DNA of 41,869 nt from the NCBI GenBank assembly GCA_036939975.1, contig JALLPB010000010.1:1-41869 (forward strand). Reading direction: 5' to 3'. The notes beneath the pieces are model-generated. The model had not been told where the DNA came from. It made no database searches and saw only the letters and a list, made by a program, of their open reading frames with translations. The translations under genes were made by a program, and so were the position numbers. This document shows, piece after piece, positions 10,295-20,500 of the stretch. This DNA is from Cyclostephanos tholiformis (lineage: Eukaryota; Bacillariophyta; Thalassiosirophyceae; Thalassiosirales; Thalassiosiraceae). The number at the start of each line of letters is the position of its first letter. Within the stretch, counting starts at the first letter, position 1.

Positions 10295-10811
10295 GGGGAA
10301 TTTGCCAGAGATTGCAGTTGGTATCTTGCCATCCCCTCAGGATTGCTTCCTTTGAGACTGTGACGACGGTGTCATTTGCATCATTTATGTTGACTTTGTC
10401 TTTGTCAAACACTGTGATGTAGTTGGCATCGGCGAACTTCACTGTGCTGAGTAGCAAGTTCTGACTGACACCGGGGGTGATGTGAAGCTTGTTTGCTGGT
10501 GGTCTAACGTTGAATGGGTAAGTGGCGAGTTCGGTTGCTGGGACGATCTTTCCGTTGGAAAGGATGAATTTCCTCCAAGATGGTTGACCAGTGCGGGAGC
10601 ATGGGTTGTTGCTGGTGCCCACGCCCTATGTAGCTGTGCTGTCGGCAATGGTGGTGAGGATAAGCCCTGTGTTTGAGTTTGTCATTGTCAACGCCAATTG
10701 TGTATACTCGCGATGTGGTTGTTGGTTTTGAGGTTGGTTTGAGTTGTTGTGACTCGTTGGGATCATGTACTTCGACCTGACACGGGGGCGGGGATAAGCA
10801 GTAGTAAACAA
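10221..10811 (-). pseudogene. Copia protease region, broken
   Basis: The sequence IADSTAT near 10630 occupies the place of the aspartic protease signature (usually D-S/N-G-T/A). The glycine is replaced, so activity is doubtful even apart from the stop. A TAG at 10626-10628 interrupts the frame straight after it. The downstream part (10622-10221) has ILSNGKI, HITPGVSQNLLLS and VFDKDKV, typical of the second half of a Copia protease. It ends at a TAA, with a frameshift into the integrase frame. Confidence 0.7.
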
Positions 10812-11103
10812 AGTTAGACAATAAGGTGTTGTTACTATCCGTCGTTTTATCTAACGTAATCCCCAGTCCCTGTCAATTGGTCGGTGCTGACTTGCCATTC
10901 CAGGCAGGATGGTCATGCTGCATTAGTGCGACGGCTTTGGCTGATGACCAGAATGTGTTTCCGCTGACCGCTGAGCCTGATGGTCCATGTAGCTTCGACC
11001 TTGTGACCTACTTTCTTCCATCCGCAGGTGGCACTGGTGTGGTCGTCACCAACGGGGTGAAAACCATGTGAATGCTAGTATGCACCCATGTTCCAAGTTT
11101 TCT

Positions 11104-12198
11104 TCATCTGAAGGCGTGAGATGCATTGCTCCCTGTGGCCTTGTTTGGATTGGCATTTTCATTGTTTGTGGTGGCATTGGCTGTCAACTGAGTGATGGCG
11201 GCGGTCAGTATCTTTATCTCGTTTTCCATGGTTGCAATTTTGATGTCCTTTGTTTGCGTGTTGGTTGCTTGGTTGGCACAATTGCTCGCAATTTGCTGTA
11301 TCCATTCAGGCAGTTCATCACCATACTCTGCCATCTGGTTGGCTGATTTGTGTGTGTTGCGCTTTGCATTTCCTCCCCCAACGTTCTGGTCATAGGAGTC
11401 GGTGGCTTTGATGATTGCTTCGAAGTATTGCCTGGTGAGTTCGAAATCGGTTTTGGTGGCGACGGGCTGCTTCTCCCAGGTGAGCATATCTTGTTTGATG
11501 AATTTGTTGCTGTCATAGATCTCTTCTAGATAGAACTGGAGTTTTTCTTCATCAGCAATGGTGATGTCGGAGCATACTAGAACGGTTTGGTTGTCGTTTA
11601 GATGTTTGCCAAATGCGGTGAGGTGCTCGTCCGCGTCCCACTTTGTGTAGTAGTTGCGGTGTAGCTCTTTATTGGCTTGGACGTCGAGAGGACACCATCG
11701 ATTGTCTAAGTGGTCAAGGATCTGGAAGGGGGTGACGTTGCGATACGCGGTGAGGCGATGCTTGAGTTGAGAATAGAATTGTTCGTCGAGGGCGTCATGG
11801 AGGTTGTCGACAATGCCTCGTAAACATCCCTTGCGGATAAACCAGGATTGGCGGATAAGATCCCAGTCTTCTTCCTTTCGTTTGCACTCATGGGTGAGAG
11901 TTGCATTGGTGATAGTGGGGTCGTATGAAGGCGGTTCATTGGGGATGACGTACGAGTCGATGTCTGTCAACATGTATTATTCGTCGGTGCCAATAATGTC
12001 GGCGAGTAGTCCGTAGTTGTTGGTCGCTGATTTGCTCCATTTGTATGTAATAACTTCGACCTCACTTGCAAGTGCTCCGGCTTCGGACTTGAGTCGGTCA
12101 TAGTCTGCATGCATTGGTCGTCCGTGTACTTGCGTGAAGGGATTCACACGAATGGCATCATACGCGGTTGTTTCCGCTTGTTTTGCCGATGATGGCAT
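11104..12198 (-). pseudogene. Copia Gag with internal TAA
   Basis: I place the Gag start at the ATG 12198-12196, 40 bp inside the 5' LTR (MPSSAKQAETTAYDAIRVN). The frame runs to TAA at 11977-11979 and then continues in the same frame to 11104. The second part contains the alpha-helical Gag core (WFIRKGCLRGIVDNLHDAL, TAYRNVTPFQILDHL), which should form the capsid-like particle. A CCHC knuckle is not visible, and the frame is lost near 11104. The TAA could derive from CAA (Gln). Confidence 0.82.
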
Positions 12199-12216
12199 GC
12201 TTTTTGATGCGTGGTG

Positions 12217-12237
12217 TGATGATTCAGTGCTTACCAA
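12217..12237 (-). other. Candidate primer-binding site of Copia element
   Basis: Directly inside the 5' LTR, the minus strand reads TTGGTAAGCACTGAATCATC. The position is right for a tRNA primer-binding site. I cannot match it to a specific tRNA by eye, so only the position supports the call. Confidence 0.35.
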
Positions 12238-12582
12238 TGCTAGACATCGATAGGAGGCTAATGTGAATTTAGCTTTACTGATAAGTTGGTAAGCAAAATA
12301 ATGAGCTAATAAGAGTGCTCGTTGACCTTTGCCTTTTCTAGCGTCTATATGTATCAATATCAAGATGTCCTAACGATGTCCTCGCTAGCAGAGGGAAGTT
12401 TCCATCTGGAGGGAAACTCTGTTTCTCGTTTCTCGTATGTGAAGAGGGAATGTATCCACATGGGAATTCCCATGTGAATTCCCAGTTAGATATCCTTAGG
12501 GAGGGAACAGGAATCGCAGTAGTGTTACTCAGGATTGAACCTAGTACTGTACCTAGCACTGTACCAAGTAAGTTATCTAGCA
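12238..12582 (-). repeat. Copia 5' LTR
   Basis: This 345-bp LTR begins TGCTAGACATC and ends TATCTAGCA on the plus strand. It is about 10 bp longer than its partner because of two small insertions (near 12350 and near 12500). It holds a perfect 20-bp palindrome at 12457-12476 centred on GGGAATTCCC. Confidence 0.92.
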
Positions 12583-12587
12583 ATCCT
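12583..12587. repeat. Target-site duplication, right (ATCCT)
   Basis: Second copy of ATCCT, flush with the right LTR end. Confidence 0.9.
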
Positions 12588-13023
12588 CTCATGTGGTTCC
12601 GACTGTGACGCTAGATGGGAGTGAAATCCTCTGGCATATGAAGACCCCTTAATGGTAACCAAGTGTCTAAGTAGATATAAATGATTACCTAATTTCTTAA
12701 GTTGATTGATTGATTGATGCCAGGTATGCTCTGTTTGTTTTTTTTCTCGCTGTGGGGGTGCTTGGGTTCCTGAAAAGGCAACCCATCAAAAATACGAGAG
12801 AGGGATGGGTCTCATGCCTTTGATGGCCACCATAGGATGGGGAGACGCAACAACCAACCAAAAGTTGGTATTTGCGGTGGGGGAGATGTTGAGGAGGGCG
12901 AGCAACCATGGCATAACGTGTGGGGGGGTTGACAAAGTTATGTATCGTACCATTTATTTTTTTACATAGTCGTACACTGAGAAGTATTTGCTTCAAACAC
13001 GGGCATGGTATGTAAGACTGTGT
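12588..13023. other. Intergenic, 3' flank of the next gene
   Basis: No convincing coding sequence was found. A TTGATTGATTGATTGATG run lies near 12700 and T-runs lie near 12740 and 12960. It probably includes the 3' UTR of the minus-strand gene ending at 13024. Confidence 0.5.
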
Positions 13024-14658
13024 TTATTCATCATCGCTATCCTCGTCTGCCCACCGTCCCTTGATGGCGGTCGATTCTAGCTGAACAGCAGAGAATTTTG
13101 CGAGATCTTTCTTATTGCCTGATTCGATAATTATATTTGACGGTGCATGGGTTGGATCTGAATAAATAGTACTGGTAGGGATGTGCTCGCGGCTGCTGGT
13201 ACCTCGAGGGTGATGCCCAACACGAGCATCATTGTCTCTGCTCTGCATTTGAGGGGTCTTATCGCAAGTATCATTATTACTCCTAGCTTCTGCTCGTGCT
13301 GACCACAGAGAGGGCATCGAGCTCGGGTATTCCAGTGGTTCGGCTATGTATCTATCATTGCCTTTATCTCGTGTGGGTGTGGTATAATTGCCACTTCTTG
13401 GGTTGCTTCCTCCGCTTCTTGTGCTACCGCCCTCTTTGCTGAATCCGGAATCACTATCTTGTTTCACTGCTTGTGCTTTTATTGACCAAGGTGTTGGCAT
13501 TGAGCCTCGATTCATTGAGCGGTTGGGAATGCCACCATCGCATGAGGATTTGTTGCTGTCTCTTCGTAGGTTGTTACCCTGTGCCGGCCCACAGTTGTCT
13601 CGTCGCAGGTTGCTACCTTGTGCCAGCCCACGATCATCCCTCGCGCCACCGCCCTGTTTCCTGAATCCGGTACCACTATTTGTATTCGTTGATTGTGCTT
13701 TTCTTGACCAAAGTGTTGGCATTGAGCCTGGATTCGCAGGGGCGTTGGGAATGCCTCCATCGTCTGAGGATTTGTTGACGTCTCTTTGTAGGTTATTACA
13801 TTGGGCCGGCTCACGGTCATCCCTGTCTCTTCCCCCCCCCTTGCCTCTATCTCCATTACCACGGCTACGAGCAATACTCTTTTGACGATTGTTTGTCATC
13901 ACCCCTGTATTACGGCTAATGCCATCGACCTCTCTCTTGAACTTTTGTCCATTATCTACGTCGTCGCCTCTGCCGTCGTCGACAAAATTTCCATACCCGT
14001 CATGAATATCACCGACCTCTTCCCCCTCTGAATCGTCACTACTGCTGGGTATGTCGCACAGAAAAACTATTTTGCCAGTAGAATTGTCAGCGACCTTGTT
14101 CGGGATAGCAGCTTTGGCCCCTCTCTTCCTTCCCCTCCGCTTGGAAGATCTAGTCCGTCGTCCGTCATTATCTTGGGCATATTCCTTGCACTCACCATCA
14201 TCGTCCTCTCCATCGCGGATGTCGCATAGGAAAACCATTTGGCCTGTTCTAATCCTATCGTTATTCGCTGGAGTCGAGGCGTTTGTCCCCTTTTTCTTCC
14301 CACTCATGGCGTTTGATTTGGCAACACCATCATCGTATCTATTGTTATTCCCTACGTTCGGAGTTGTCTTCTCGTGTCGGATGGGGTCGTTAATTTTTCC
14401 ACCGTCCTTTTTTTGATCATTGTTTGAGTTGCCATTATGCTTCTTTATCTTTTCACGCGGTCCTTTTGTTGCCGTCGCCCTCTCGTCGAGATTCAAGCCA
14501 AACTTCTTTTTATTATGCTGCTGCAGTGAGGACGGGCGGGATTGTGGCTCGTCGTGGTTTTTGACAGTTTCGGGGTTGTTGACGGCAGCTTCGGGGGCGG
14601 ACGCCGCGGGTCCGCCTTGTTTTGATGCAGCGAGAGCCGCCGCGAGAGAGGACGGCAT
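13024..14658 (-). CDS. Hypothetical low-complexity protein with internal repeats
   Basis: Single-exon ORF of 544 aa, ATG at 14658-14656. I do not recognise the family. It is Asn/Gly/Asp/Arg/Ser-rich, probably disordered, hydrophilic throughout, with no signal peptide or membrane segment. Two kinds of internal repeat stand out. TGQMVFLCDI and TGKIVFLCDI occur about 50 residues apart, each followed by an acidic run. GSMPTLWSRKAQ, GSMPTPWSIKAQ and SSMPSLWSARAEA occur in the second half, the first two preceded by DGGIPN. A basic RRTRSSKRRGRKRGAK stretch between the first repeats could be a nuclear signal or nucleic-acid contact. The protein ends GRWADEDSDDE. Basic and acidic blocks plus RG-rich spacers would suit an RNA- or chromatin-associated role, but that is inference only. 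Confidence 0.75.
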   Translation of the reverse strand: MPSSLAAALAASKQGGPAASAPEAAVNNPETVKNHDEPQSRPSSLQQHNKKKFGLNLDERATATKGPREKIKKHNGNSNNDQKKDGGKINDPIRHEKTTPNVGNNNRYDDGVAKSNAMSGKKKGTNASTPANNDRIRTGQMVFLCDIRDGEDDDGECKEYAQDNDGRRTRSSKRRGRKRGAKAAIPNKVADNSTGKIVFLCDIPSSSDDSEGEEVGDIHDGYGNFVDDGRGDDVDNGQKFKREVDGISRNTGVMTNNRQKSIARSRGNGDRGKGGGRDRDDREPAQCNNLQRDVNKSSDDGGIPNAPANPGSMPTLWSRKAQSTNTNSGTGFRKQGGGARDDRGLAQGSNLRRDNCGPAQGNNLRRDSNKSSCDGGIPNRSMNRGSMPTPWSIKAQAVKQDSDSGFSKEGGSTRSGGSNPRSGNYTTPTRDKGNDRYIAEPLEYPSSMPSLWSARAEARSNNDTCDKTPQMQSRDNDARVGHHPRGTSSREHIPTSTIYSDPTHAPSNIIIESGNKKDLAKFSAVQLESTAIKGRWADEDSDDE

Positions 14659-15400
14659 CGCTGCCCTGTGTTCTCGCGAAAATAATCTCTATCTTCTGTC
14701 TTTCTCTTTACGCTCACTCACAAAATTTAATATGGTGGTTGATGTGCACCATGAACTAAGGCGTTTTTTTCCCTACAGAGGATAGAGGTACGTGGGAATT
14801 TGTTGTCTACCCGACCCGTCATCGCCTTTTTTTACTTTCCTTCGGCATGAAGAATGACTCTCCACTCCAACTTTCGTCTTGGTGTGGCCTGGCATGCCAA
14901 TGGTGATGTGGGATCCACATCAAAACACTTATTATTCAAATCGTATTTACATGACGAGCCCTATGCTCATCCTGCAAATGTTATATTTAGTCGTATACAA
15001 CGCACGAACATTCTCTAAGCCGTCGTTAGCATTATTTTTATATATTAAATGGAAATCTCCTGTTTTAAGTGAGGAGAAAGAACAAACACCACACTTTCCT
15101 CATTCATAAGAAAGAATCCAGGTGTCGTGATAATGTGGACTTGGAAGGGAAAGAAATGTATTGCTTTCATTCTCTTGGGCATTCTAAATACCGTGGAGAG
15201 CAGTTGCAAAAACAAATTTAGCTTGTCGACCTCTCTCGCTTAGCCTCAGTCGACTATAATACTGTGGCGCTTTTCTTTCGGGCAACAATTTGGGCACGCA
15301 AGACGTCAATGCTCTCGTGCCGTGCAATGATGATGTGAACTGCGGAAGTGTCGAATGACAGTCTCTTCCACGCATAAACTCACGCCATCGCCTCAAAACC
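14659..15400. other. Intergenic region between tandem minus-strand genes
   Basis: It contains the putative promoter and 5' UTR of the gene starting at 14658 and the 3' flank of the gene ending at 15401. It is AT-rich around 14930-15060. No further gene was found. Confidence 0.5.
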
Positions 15401-16855
15401 TCACGGATAATACATTCTCACTCGCTTCGCCCTGTAAGCCGCGGCCGGACCTCTCATGCTTCCCACGATGTACCCTCCCAACGCCGAGGAGTAAGTCTGG
15501 ACGACTTTCTTTGGCGAGGGAGGCCTTCCGCCGCCTTTCCTCTTCTCGACGGCATGGACAGGGTGTATCAGCTCCCCCCTGTCGTTCGCCTCCATCTCCT
15601 CCTCCTCGGCGGCGTTGCGCCAGTCGTGGAGCTCGTACGCGAACTCACGCTTGTTTCTGATCTTGTTGAGCCGCAGCTCCTCTCGCTTGGTGTACATGGA
15701 CGTGACCATCGCGGGGGTGTATACGGCGGTCTTGAAGACGGGGTAGACCGTCACGGAGTTGCTGAAGGTCACGCCCCGTCTCCCGGGCGGCTCGTCGGGG
15801 GACTTCTTGCGCTTCTTGGATGACGAGGACGACGACGAGGACGACGACCGGGATCCCTGGGAGCTTCCCGAGGAGGAACACGACGACGAGATGGACGCGA
15901 TGGAGGAACATCCGTCCCACATCCGCGGACGGCCGCTGTTTCGGTTGTTCTGCCCGATTATGTAAGTCCTTAGGGAGTAAGGGTGTTGGTCGTCCCGGTC
16001 GTCATTTCGGTCGTTATCCACGCTATCCTCGTCCGAGCTGTAGTTGTCTTCGTCGTCCTCTTCGTACTTGAGCGACTCGGTGGAGGGGGTAATGTCCAGG
16101 GGGAGGAACAGCTCGTGACGCGAGCATTGATTATCGCCGACGTCGTCGAGGAGGTGACAAGAGGTGGCGCAGGAGCAGGAGGACGCGTCATCCATCGGGT
16201 CGCGATCGGCGTCCAGACTGTCCTCGTCCGTCTCGTACTCGCCGACGCTGTCATCATCGTCGGCCGGTAAATCTAGCTCTTCGTCGCTTTCCTCCTCCTC
16301 AACCTCGCTGTCGCTGTCCTCCTCCTCTTCTTCTTCCTCCTCAACGCCTTCCTCGGCCTCGTCGCCATCCAATACCTCGCTTTCCTCTCCCTCCTCCTCC
16401 ACTTCTTCCTCGTCCGACTCTTCTTCCTCTTCGCTGGAGCAGTCGGACGACGACGACTCGTCATCGGCGGAATCATCCCCAACAACCTCATGTCCACGTT
16501 GGTCGTGACACGTCGAGTCGTCATTGTCATTCCCCTCCCAGAATGACACCTTCACCTCCTCGGGGACCTCGTCGTCGTCGTTGTGGTTTAAAATTTCATC
16601 ATCACAACACTCGTCATGGAACGTGTCCTCCTCCCCGTCCCCCTCCTCCTCCACGGGGGCGGCGTTGAATTCCCCGTCGTCCACGCCAGCGTCTGTAACG
16701 ATGGTCGTACAATCCAGCGCCATGTCATGAAGGCAATACCCACCGGAAAAGGAGTGGAGATCCCCGTCGGTTATGGCGAAGGCTTCGTCGGAGTCCCATG
16801 CGCCGCTGGCGAAGGAGGTGTCGCTCACCGGTGAGTGGAGGTCCTGTTCGCCCAT
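15401..16855 (-). CDS. Highly acidic protein with conserved-looking C-terminal domain and RVxF-like motif
   Basis: Single-exon ORF of 484 aa, ATG at 16855-16853. Residues 60-300 are dominated by Glu, Asp and Ser, with long acidic runs. A Ser run precedes KKRKKSP. The last 120 residues are different: RRGVTFSNSVTVYPV, then AVYTPAMVTSMYTKREEL and an ELHDWRNAAEEEEM helix. I recall similar 'VTFS..V.VYPV' followed by a Tyr/Trp-containing helix in many diatom proteins of unknown function. R-G-V-T-F fits the loose PP1 docking motif ([RK]-x-V-x-F), so a phosphatase-regulator role is possible but unproven. No membrane segment. The acidic region could bind basic proteins such as histones. Codon use is GC-rich like its neighbours. 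Confidence 0.78.
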   Translation of the reverse strand: MGEQDLHSPVSDTSFASGAWDSDEAFAITDGDLHSFSGGYCLHDMALDCTTIVTDAGVDDGEFNAAPVEEEGDGEEDTFHDECCDDEILNHNDDDEVPEEVKVSFWEGNDNDDSTCHDQRGHEVVGDDSADDESSSSDCSSEEEEESDEEEVEEEGEESEVLDGDEAEEGVEEEEEEEEDSDSEVEEEESDEELDLPADDDDSVGEYETDEDSLDADRDPMDDASSCSCATSCHLLDDVGDNQCSRHELFLPLDITPSTESLKYEEDDEDNYSSDEDSVDNDRNDDRDDQHPYSLRTYIIGQNNRNSGRPRMWDGCSSIASISSSCSSSGSSQGSRSSSSSSSSSSKKRKKSPDEPPGRRGVTFSNSVTVYPVFKTAVYTPAMVTSMYTKREELRLNKIRNKREFAYELHDWRNAAEEEEMEANDRGELIHPVHAVEKRKGGGRPPSPKKVVQTYSSALGGYIVGSMRGPAAAYRAKRVRMYYP

Positions 16856-17503
16856 TGTCTCCTACTCGGTTTACTTAAAATAATAATGTTTTGTATGGTA
16901 GACCTGGAGAATGGGATTCCTCCCGAACCCAACGACTTCAGTGAAATAATGTTTCGCCGGGGTGTTTTTTTTTTTCCGTGACCTTCTTGAAGGGAGAGAG
17001 TCAACGTGGGTGGGCTCTTTGAGTTCGTGAGGCGGGGAGGTCTTTGTCGTTTTTCTCTGCTTTTTTAGCGGACTGTGTGTTTCGTTTGTGGTGGTTCTCG
17101 ATATTTTTCATTTTAAATTTATAGATTCCCACGTAGTACGATCGTATTTATCACCGCGAAACTGCGCGAAGGTTTTAGTGCTCAACTCTCATCTTGCTCG
17201 GCAGCTGGGAAAATAATAAAATTTGGTTATGATATAGTACTACCTATTAATATGATCTACGTAGATTACCTACCTAGTATGATAAGCAATTAAATATATC
17301 ATCGCCAACAAGGTCGCCGCCGTTGGGTGCGAAATTATAATTATTGTTCTCTTGAGATACCTAGGTAAGTACTTGGTCCTATGTACGTACTCGTAATTTG
17401 TGTAACTTAATTTTATGCTATCTCCTCTCCGCTTCCATTGCTATCTTTATTTATTGGGAGTCTTCAGTTGTATTCGCGGCACCGAGCCATAAAAAAATTG
17501 ACC
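16856..17503. promoter_or_regulatory. Divergent intergenic region (bidirectional promoter)
   Basis: About 650 bp separate the start codon of the acidic-protein gene (minus) from the Sec24 start (plus), so both promoters must lie here. It is AT-rich around 17210-17310, with several palindromic GTAC/TACGTA-type words. No specific factor site is claimed. Confidence 0.5.
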
Positions 17504-20500
17504 ATGGCGAGTCGGCCGACGCCTCCCAACAAGCCCTACAATGCCAACACCCTTGCTCGCAACGACGATGGTCATGACGGAACTAATCCAAATAATGCTC
17601 CCGAATCGACGAATCGGATTCAGCATTCGATGGCCAATATGAATTTGCACGCGTCTTCGCCGATGCCAAGGCCCCCACCGCCCCCCGCCGTTGCCGCTGC
17701 CGCCTTCGTCGGTGGGAGGCCAACGATCCCGTCGACGCCCATCAGACCGATTATTCCGTCTAATCCCGTTGGCAATGGAGCAGTACCATCTTTGTCGCGT
17801 TCGGCTGTTGAAACTTCGACCGTTCCAAAACCGGTGAGGTTAACGCCAACGATGACGTTGGCGCCGCCCAATAATCGAAGCATTATCGCACAGCAATATC
17901 AGCCCTCTTCGTCTGCCATGCAGCACCAACAACATCAATATCAACAGCAGATTCAGTCGCAACAATTTCAGTCTACTGGTTGCATACAGCAACCGCCACC
18001 GCCGCCATTACAAACGTCGCACTTTCAACGGCAGCAAATACAGTCTATGCAGCAGGCCGTCGCATCCTACAATCAACAACCAAAACCATACCACCAACTA
18101 AGTGAAAATATGCCACCACCGCCACCTCACCGCCAGTCTATGCAGCAGCCTCCGCAACCAATACCGATGCCACCACCCGTCCCTTCGCATCGGCAGCCCG
18201 TGTCGCATCAACTTACAGCACAAAATATTACAAGTGAATTTATTATGCATCATCAACTCAATTCAAGTGTTTACTCGAAATCAATGCAGCAACAATACAG
18301 TCATGCCCCACCACCACCAAGACCCCTGCCCCCCCCTCCTCCAATACAAACTACACAAACTGCGCCACAATCGAACTATCCTCGTCCTACTCCTCTTCCA
18401 ACACCGACGTTGTTGCAGCAACCTCAACAGCAGCAGCAGCAGTTTTCTCCTCAACATCCGCCGAAGCAACACCCTATTCATCCTCCTTCACAGCAACATC
18501 AACATTCGCTTCCGTCGGGTCATCGAACGGCCCCCATCGAATCTAAGGACGTGATTGATCCCGTGCAAATACCTCGAATACCTCTCTTCACCCGTCCGCT
18601 CCACGCACCCGCGGCGATCTATCCCATCACCCCACTAGGTGCCATCCCGCATCCAGCTCCTCCCCCGTCCGATTCTCGCTACGTGTGCGATGCTGATGGC
18701 CGTGCCATCGTCTCGCCGCGCATCATGAGGAGCACGGTTCACGCTTTCCCGGCCGATGGCGCGACCTTGCGCAAGTGTGGGGATTTGCCGCTGGCGTTGG
18801 TCGTCGCCCCCCTGGCGGGACTCACCACTCTCTGCGGCCGCCGCGACGTCAAGAGCGACGGCAGTGGCGACGAGAATGTTGCCAATGTCTCGGATTTCAA
18901 TCCGAATGCCCTCTCGCAATGGAATGGACGAGAGCAGGGCGAGATCTACGGCGAGCCCGTTGGCAGCGCGGCAACGACAGAGGGCCTGGATTACATCGTT
19001 CTTCCATCTGCATCATCTTCGGATGACGGCGACGATCCAGAATGCATCCCGGTACTGCGTGGGAATGGGATTAATAAGCCATCATCGCGGGTTGCAATTA
19101 CTCCACCTCGATGTCGTCGGTGTTCAGCCTACCTCAACCCATTCTGCAAGCCCATCAATTCGTCGTCGTTTTTCCAGTCAGACACATTTTATAATTGCCC
19201 CATGTGCGGAGCAAGCGCTTCCATAAAATTGAGCGAGGAGGATGTCACTAACGGCACGTTCGATGCGGCGACTCGATGCGGTACGGTAGAATACGAAGTC
19301 GATGGACATTATTGCGTCCGAAAAGAGGGGCCAGTACAGAACGTCCATTTGTATGGAGTTGAGTATGTTCCTGCCTCACCCTGGCAAAATGCGGAAAATA
19401 ATCATCATCAGAGTGTAAATAGTTACGGATGGTATGAGGCGTTGCATGCGATCCGAGAAGTGGCGCAGGCATTGTCCACCACCGCACCTCACAGAGCGAA
19501 AGTTAAGATTGGTCTGTTTGCTTTTTGCCAGGACATGTTGGTATTCCCTTATTTGAAGAGAAGGAATCAGAAGAGGGACAGCGGCGGTGTAGAAGAATTG
19601 TCAGTCTCTATAGTATCCGACGTTACAGACGATCCATTTTGTCCCCTACCACTAGATCTGTGGACTCATGACGTCGGTCAAGGATTGGAGTCCATGGAGT
19701 GGAAACGTTTCACTCGAATACTAGATTCATTTGCCGATGTGATGGAGCTATTGCTTCGAGAATCTCCATCATCGTCGTTGACTGGGAATAACGCAACTTA
19801 TCACCATCGACAACGACAGGATCTATTATCTCGCAACTGCGGAGGGGCAGCACTAGTGGCATTAGCCCATGCGCTCCACGATTCTGGGGGTAGGGCGACG
19901 TTGATCACAACCCGCCGACCGAATCATGGCGTTGGCGCTCTCGCCGATCGCGAAGGAAATGGGGTGGGCCCTGCGGCACGGCAACTACGACAGCAGTCGC
20001 CATATCGTAATGCGACCGATGAGCAGAGATTGTTCACACCATTGCAACGCCTTGTGCGTTCTACCGGGTCTGGATCGAATATCGATGATGAATTGAGGTC
20101 AGGGGAATTCTATCGTCATTTGGGCGAACGATGTGTGAGACAGCGCATCTGCGTTGACATCGTCGTAACGCAATCCATGGTGATAATTCCTCCACACACA
20201 CAACCCGGACCGGAAGCAATACATGCTAACGTTCGGGAATTTTTAGACGTTCCCACGTTGGCAGAGCTTTGTCGGGCTACGTGTGGAAGGTTCAAGTGGC
20301 TTCGCGTAGGGAATGAATGCGGAGTCGCCGTTTCGAAAAGACAAACAGGAGATACATTTGCTGCCGAGCAACTGCGAGATGAGCTCAAGCGTTCGGGTAA
20401 GCAAGTGATGGGTGATGATTGCTACGATCATACACTGCCTATCTATGAAATTCGTTTACATTTCGGGGCGACCGCTTATCTGCAAAAAAATATCTCACCT

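Larger units (their letters stand above)
6906..12582 (-). mobile_element. Full-length, inactivated Ty1/Copia retrotransposon (CoDi-like)
   Basis: A 5,677-bp element lies on the minus strand, with LTRs at 12238-12582 (5') and 6906-7240 (3') and a 5-bp ATCCT duplication. Reading on the minus strand, the order is Gag, protease region, integrase, reverse transcriptase, RNase H. Integrase before RT is the Copia order. The LTRs differ by about 20 substitutions and two short indels (counted by eye, roughly 93% identical), so this insertion is not recent. The coding region is mostly in one frame but interrupted by stops at 11977, 10626, 10049, 9947, 8806 and 8443, and by frameshifts near 11100, 10250, 9865, 9500-9760 (not precisely placed) and 7740. 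It cannot encode active proteins unaided. Confidence 0.93.

Noticed and set aside
12697..12996. Minus-strand 99-codon ORF downstream of Copia-1
   Set aside because: It has no domain and no coding character, and it overlaps the probable 3' UTR and simple repeats.
15983..16834. Several plus-strand ORFs opposite the acidic protein (Ser-rich or Val/Leu-rich)
   Set aside because: They are antisense shadows of GAG/GAC codon runs in the minus-strand gene.
18102..18554. 150-codon plus-strand ORF inside Sec24
   Set aside because: It is an out-of-frame reading of the CAA/CCA-rich Sec24 N-terminal coding sequence.
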